Source: an uncultured Collinsella sp.
GTDB taxonomy: Bacteria > Actinomycetota > Coriobacteriia > Coriobacteriales > Coriobacteriaceae
Length of the DNA: 8,041 bases
Assembly: GCA_902489225.1 (NCBI GenBank)
Contig: CABTZA010000084.1
Location: 1-8,041 of the forward strand
Direction: 5' to 3'
The position numbers and the translations under genes are program-made. Of the stretch, positions 5,077 through 8,041 are shown in pieces (position 1 is the first letter of the stretch; each line of letters starts with the position of its first letter). A model generated the notes under the pieces. It saw only the letters and a list, made by a program, of their open reading frames with translations. It did not search any database and was not told where the DNA came from.

Positions 5077-5126
5077 AAATAATGAGAGGGCGGATGTTCG
5101 TTTCAACATCCGCCCTCTCATTATTT
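5077..5126. terminator. Bidirectional terminator with a perfect 22-bp stem
   Basis: Bases 5077-5098 and 5105-5126 are perfectly complementary over 22 pairs around the loop CGTTTC. The core is GAGAGGGCGGATGTT and its complement; the outer part is AAATAAT/ATTATTT, which supplies a T-rich tail on both strands. It lies between the convergent DUF2752 (+) and M20 (-) genes, so it can stop both transcripts. Confidence 0.92.
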
Positions 5127-5154
5127 TGAATGGGTGTTTGAAGAATCTTACAGT

Positions 5155-6618
5155 CTACTCGTCGCGCTTCTCCTCGTGGCGAGCGGCAGCCCGCGCATCG
5201 TGGATGCCCTTGATGGCGGCATGGCGGGCGGTGCGGGCGTCGTGCATGGCGTCGCGGGCCTCGGCGGCCGTTGCCTTGGCAGAGCGCAGCTTGGCTGCCA
5301 GGTCGGGATTGGTCTCGGCAACCGCGGCGATCGTGGGGCCGTCGAGCTCTTCTTGCGTGGGCTCGGCCAAAAAGTCGATGGCATACTGAGCGGCTACCAT
5401 GGAGCCCTTGGCGAGCACGCTCTCGTCGATCTTATAGAAGCAGGAGTGCTGGGCATAGGTGGCGCCAATCTGGGGGTTGCGCGTGCCAACAAAGGCGAGC
5501 ACGCCCGGTACGCGGCGCAGATACTCCGAGAAGTCCTCGCCCGAAAGCGTGCCGCGGTAATGGCCCTCGCCCGCGGGACCCAGGCACTTGAGCACAGCTT
5601 GGCGGCAGCGCTCGCTCGAGGCGGCATCGTTTTCGACCTTGTAGTTGGCGATGGTGTAGTCGGTGAGCTCGGCCTCGGCGCCCAGAGCAGCCGCGGTGTG
5701 CTCCACGATGCGGCGCATAAGCTCGGGCATCTCCTCATGCGTCTTGTCGCCATAGGTGCGCACCGTGCCGGCGAGGTACGCCGTGCCGGCGATAACGTTG
5801 CGCGCGGTGCCGCCATGCAGCTCGCCGACGGTGATGACGGCAGGTTCGTAGGGGCTAATCTCGCGCGAGACGATGGTCTGCAGGGCGTTGACGATTTCGG
5901 CGGCAACCATAACGGCGTCGTGGCCGCGCTGGGGCATGGCGCCATGGCACGAGGTGCCGCGGACGTCGATGCGGAACCAGTCGGTGTTTGCCATGCGTGG
6001 GCCGGGCTCGCAGCTTACGGTGCCGGCGTCGACCTCGCTCCAGATGTGCGCGGCGTAGGCGCCGTCGACGCCGTCGAGCACACCCGTGCCGATCATGAGT
6101 TTGGCGCCCTGGCCGTTTTCCTCGCTGGGCTGGAAAACGATGCGAATCTCGCCGTGGATGTCATCGGTCATGTGGCGCAGAATCTGCAGCGTGCCGAGCA
6201 TCATGGCGATATGGCAGTCGTGACCGCAGGCGTGCATGCAGCCCTCGTTGACGCTGGCGAACTCCTCGCCGGTCTGCTCGGTGACAGGCAGGGCGTCGAT
6301 ATCGGCGCGCAGCAGGATACGGCGGCGCGGCGTGCCGTCCTCGCGGTAGGCATCCGGCGCGGTACCGCGAAGCGTCGCCACCAGGCCCGTCTTGAGCGGA
6401 CGCTCGTAGGGGATATTCATGGCGTCGAGCTGGTTGGCGATGTCGGAAGTCGTGCGCTCCTCGGCAAGGCTCAGCTCCGGGTGCTTATGGAAGTGCCGGC
6501 GCTGCTTGATGATGTAGGGTTCAAACTCGGCGGCGATATCCTGGATGGCCGCGGTGACGTCGTCTGCCGCGCGAACCTCGGTTGCCGCCATAATCTGCTG
6601 TGCCTTGGTCTTCGTCAT
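5155..6618 (-). CDS. M20D family metallo-amidohydrolase (HipO / IAA-amino-acid hydrolase type) with C-terminal extension
   Basis: The protein has 487 residues. The family hydrolyses the amide bond of N-acyl amino acids and similar compounds using two metal ions. Visible motifs are RRHFHKHPELS (40-50), LLRADIDALPV (102-112), HACGHDCHIAMMLG (129-142), VFQPSEENGQGAK (161-173), HIW (191-193), the dimerisation-domain RGTSCHGAMPQRGHDAV (220-236) and AQHSCFYKID (389-398). Probable metal ligands are Cys131, His133, Glu167, His191 and His391, with Glu166 as catalytic base; the order and spacing match the plant IAA-amino-acid hydrolase ILL2. There is no signal peptide, so it is cytoplasmic. The substrate cannot be read from the sequence. 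Normal length is about 380-400 residues; residues about 420-487 form an Ala/Arg/His/Glu-rich helical extension. Start ATG (6618-6616) has AAGGAG ten bases upstream; a longer open frame upstream is antisense to the next gene. Confidence 0.92.
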   Translation of the reverse strand: MTKTKAQQIMAATEVRAADDVTAAIQDIAAEFEPYIIKQRRHFHKHPELSLAEERTTSDIANQLDAMNIPYERPLKTGLVATLRGTAPDAYREDGTPRRRILLRADIDALPVTEQTGEEFASVNEGCMHACGHDCHIAMMLGTLQILRHMTDDIHGEIRIVFQPSEENGQGAKLMIGTGVLDGVDGAYAAHIWSEVDAGTVSCEPGPRMANTDWFRIDVRGTSCHGAMPQRGHDAVMVAAEIVNALQTIVSREISPYEPAVITVGELHGGTARNVIAGTAYLAGTVRTYGDKTHEEMPELMRRIVEHTAAALGAEAELTDYTIANYKVENDAASSERCRQAVLKCLGPAGEGHYRGTLSGEDFSEYLRRVPGVLAFVGTRNPQIGATYAQHSCFYKIDESVLAKGSMVAAQYAIDFLAEPTQEELDGPTIAAVAETNPDLAAKLRSAKATAAEARDAMHDARTARHAAIKGIHDARAAARHEEKRDE

Positions 6619-6628
6619 GGTCGATTTG

Positions 6629-6634
6629 CTCCTT
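6629..6634 (-). promoter_or_regulatory. Ribosome binding site deciding the M20 start
   Basis: On the minus strand AAGGAG lies ten bases before ATG at 6618. It is the best SD match in the region and supports a 487-residue product over the long N-terminally extended frame. Confidence 0.65.
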
Positions 6635-6669
6635 GCTGGGTTGATCGCAAAATCGTACAGGCTTTCTCC

Positions 6670-6699
6670 AGTATGCCACCTGCCGCTAGGGCTGGTAAA
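6670..6699 (-). promoter_or_regulatory. Candidate promoter of the M20 amidohydrolase gene
   Basis: Read on the minus strand, TTTACC (plus positions 6694-6699) and CATACT (6670-6675) are separated by 18 bases, and TGG directly before CATACT resembles an extended -10. It lies about 50 bases upstream of the start codon, so it is plausible. Confidence 0.4.
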
Positions 6700-6714
6700 G
6701 TTGCCGTTTGCCGC

Positions 6715-6748
6715 TTGGGGTTTTGTTACAAGGGCGGGGGAGTACACT
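6715..6748 (+). promoter_or_regulatory. Weak candidate promoter of the Amidohydrolase_3 gene
   Basis: TACACT at 6743-6748 matches four of six -10 bases. Possible -35 boxes upstream (TTGTTA at 6723-6728, spacing 14; TTGGGG at 6715-6720, spacing 22) are badly spaced. The divergent arrangement requires a promoter in this 167-base gap, but its exact place is uncertain. Confidence 0.25.
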
Positions 6749-6786
6749 CGGGGGTGTTGAATTTCCTGCCAGAGATGGGGATGCCC

Positions 6787-8041
6787 ATGCAGCATATCGA
6801 TCGGATTATCCGCTCCAAGAACGTTTTTACCGCCCAAGACGGCATCGATGCCGCCCGCGAGCTGGCGATTGCCATTGCAGGCGATCGCATCGTCGCAGTC
6901 GGCGCGCCCGATGACGTGATTGCCGCCGCACCTGCTGCCACGCCGGTAGTCGACTACGGCGAGCAATTCATCTGCCCCGGTTTCCATGATGCGCACCTGC
7001 ACTTCTTCCATACCTCGGTCGGTTCCTCGCCGTACATGCTCATGGATATGGGCACGTCAGAGGCGGCACTGGTGCAGCATGCGCTCAAGTTTTCCCAAGG
7101 CTTGCCCGATGACGCCTGGGTCGTGACCCAGGGCTGGCGCGATTACCGCTGGGATCCGCCCGAGCACCCTACCAAGGCTTCCCTCGACGCCGCCTTCCCC
7201 GATCGCCCCTGTGTTATGTATTCGGGCGATGGGCATACCCTGTGGCTCAACAGCCGCGCACTCGAAGCCCTTGGCGTGACACGCGACAGTGAGCCTCCGG
7301 CGGGTGGCAGTTACGACAAAGACTCAAACGGTGAGCTTACGGGTATTGCCCACGAGGCTGCGGCCATGCAGCTGCTGCCGCGCTGTCTTGAGTGGCTGGG
7401 CGAGGACCGCATCGCGAGCGCTTACGCCGACCAGATGAAGCGTATGGCCGAGCAGGGCATCACCTCGATCTGCGATATGTCGCTCATGCCCATGCCGGGC
7501 TGTGACTTTATTCGCGACGATGTTTACGACAAGCTGCAGGCCGCCGGCAAGCTGGGCATCCGCGCCCATCTGTTTCCCACGCTGCTGGATGACCAATCGC
7601 GCTTGGAAGAACTCCAGACCCGCTACGCGAACAATGCGCTGCTCTCGGCGCCAGGCTTTAAACAGTTCTTCGACGGCGTGTCGAGCGAGCATACCGCATA
7701 CCTCACTGAGCCCTATACCAACCCGCGCTTCCCGGGCGACCAGGGTCGTCTGACGGTTCCTGTCGAGCGCATGCGCAAGTTGGTTCTAGCGGCAGCCGAG
7801 CGTGGCCACACCGTGCGCATCCACGTTATCGGCGACGGTGCCATCCATGCCGCACTCGATATCTTTGAGGAGGCGGCAGAGCTCTACGGTCTGCCCCCGC
7901 ACGGCCATAATACGCTTGAGCATTTGGAGAATCTGCTGCCCGAGGACATCGATCGTCTGCGCAAGCTCAACGTCATTGCCTCGAGCCAGCCTTGCCACAT
8001 CACGCTCGACCCGGGTGGCCCGGAGCGCGACCTGGGCCTGG
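6787..8041 (+). CDS. Amidohydrolase_3 family (YtcJ-like) metal-dependent hydrolase, 3' end outside window
   Basis: 418 residues are visible and the frame is open at the window edge; the family is usually about 520-560 residues, so roughly 100-140 are missing. The N-terminal part begins with the family pattern IDRIIRSKNVFTAQDG and reaches PGFHDAHLHF (64-73), with His70 and His72 as the HxH metal site. Further motifs are VVTQGWRDY (112-120), GHTLWLNSRAL (149-159), FKQFFDG (291-297) with Lys292 as probable bridging lysine, HVIGDGAIHAALD (346-358), LEHL (377-380) and SSQP (399-402). This is a TIM-barrel amidohydrolase; characterised relatives include N-substituted formamide deformylase, but the substrate is not predictable here. 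No signal peptide is seen. Three in-frame ATGs lie close together (6775, 6781, 6787). I chose 6787 because a G-rich run (6777-6780) lies six bases before it, but this is uncertain. Confidence 0.9.
   Translation, partial: MQHIDRIIRSKNVFTAQDGIDAARELAIAIAGDRIVAVGAPDDVIAAAPAATPVVDYGEQFICPGFHDAHLHFFHTSVGSSPYMLMDMGTSEAALVQHALKFSQGLPDDAWVVTQGWRDYRWDPPEHPTKASLDAAFPDRPCVMYSGDGHTLWLNSRALEALGVTRDSEPPAGGSYDKDSNGELTGIAHEAAAMQLLPRCLEWLGEDRIASAYADQMKRMAEQGITSICDMSLMPMPGCDFIRDDVYDKLQAAGKLGIRAHLFPTLLDDQSRLEELQTRYANNALLSAPGFKQFFDGVSSEHTAYLTEPYTNPRFPGDQGRLTVPVERMRKLVLAAAERGHTVRIHVIGDGAIHAALDIFEEAAELYGLPPHGHNTLEHLENLLPEDIDRLRKLNVIASSQPCHITLDPGGPERDLGL

Noticed and set aside
5072..5100. TTGACA consensus -35 box at 5072-5077
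   Set aside because: At the required spacing the sequence is TGTTCG, not a -10 box, and the site lies at the edge of a terminator stem between convergent genes.
6619..7011. N-terminal extension of the M20 frame by 131 codons
   Set aside because: The extension crosses the divergent promoter region and is antisense to the Amidohydrolase_3 gene. The M20 homology begins after the ATG at 6618, which has a good ribosome binding site.

Overview
The window is a bacterial chromosomal segment with densely packed genes and a strong G/C preference at third codon positions. The gene set mixes Firmicutes-like envelope genes (the Asp23/AmaP/DUF2273 module, a YitT transporter-like protein) with actinobacterial base composition. 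This fits a host-associated member of the Coriobacteriia, for example Collinsella or a relative. The genus is inferred from general familiarity, not proven here. No phage, transposase, CRISPR array, tRNA or rRNA is visible.

Layout. Positions 1-1068 hold the end of an alkaline-shock/envelope-stress operon: the C-terminus of a probable AmaP-like membrane anchor, a DUF2273 small membrane protein that overlaps it, and an Asp23/Gls24 protein with an acidic N-terminal tail. A terminator closes the operon near 1122-1166. Positions 1277-2299 encode a YitT-family membrane protein with a C-terminal DUF2179 domain. Positions 2449-5062 hold three consecutive membrane-protein genes. The first (zinc ribbon plus DUF4013-like plus a Pro-Ala tail) has its own terminator. 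The second (zinc ribbon plus DUF4234) and third (DUF2752, CPxCGxTR motif) look co-transcribed and end at a perfect 22-bp bidirectional terminator. Positions 5155-6618, on the minus strand, encode an M20D amidohydrolase with an unusual C-terminal extension. Divergent from it, from about 6787 to the window edge, is an Amidohydrolase_3 (YtcJ-like) metal-dependent hydrolase.

How the genes may work together. The Asp23 group is a known module in which AmaP tethers Asp23 to the membrane. The two hydrolases share a divergent promoter region and may act on related amide substrates. The zinc-ribbon membrane genes form the least understood block. Two of them share the same N-terminal Cys4 layout joined to unrelated membrane domains, which suggests a common partner or membrane-associated function, but no function can be assigned.

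The most notable non-coding signal is a pair of 25-bp hairpin elements (1073-1097 and 5035-5059). They have nearly the same 13-nt loop, and their stem arms differ in a compensated way. They look like members of a dispersed REP-like family, and one of them encodes the C-terminus of the DUF2752 protein.
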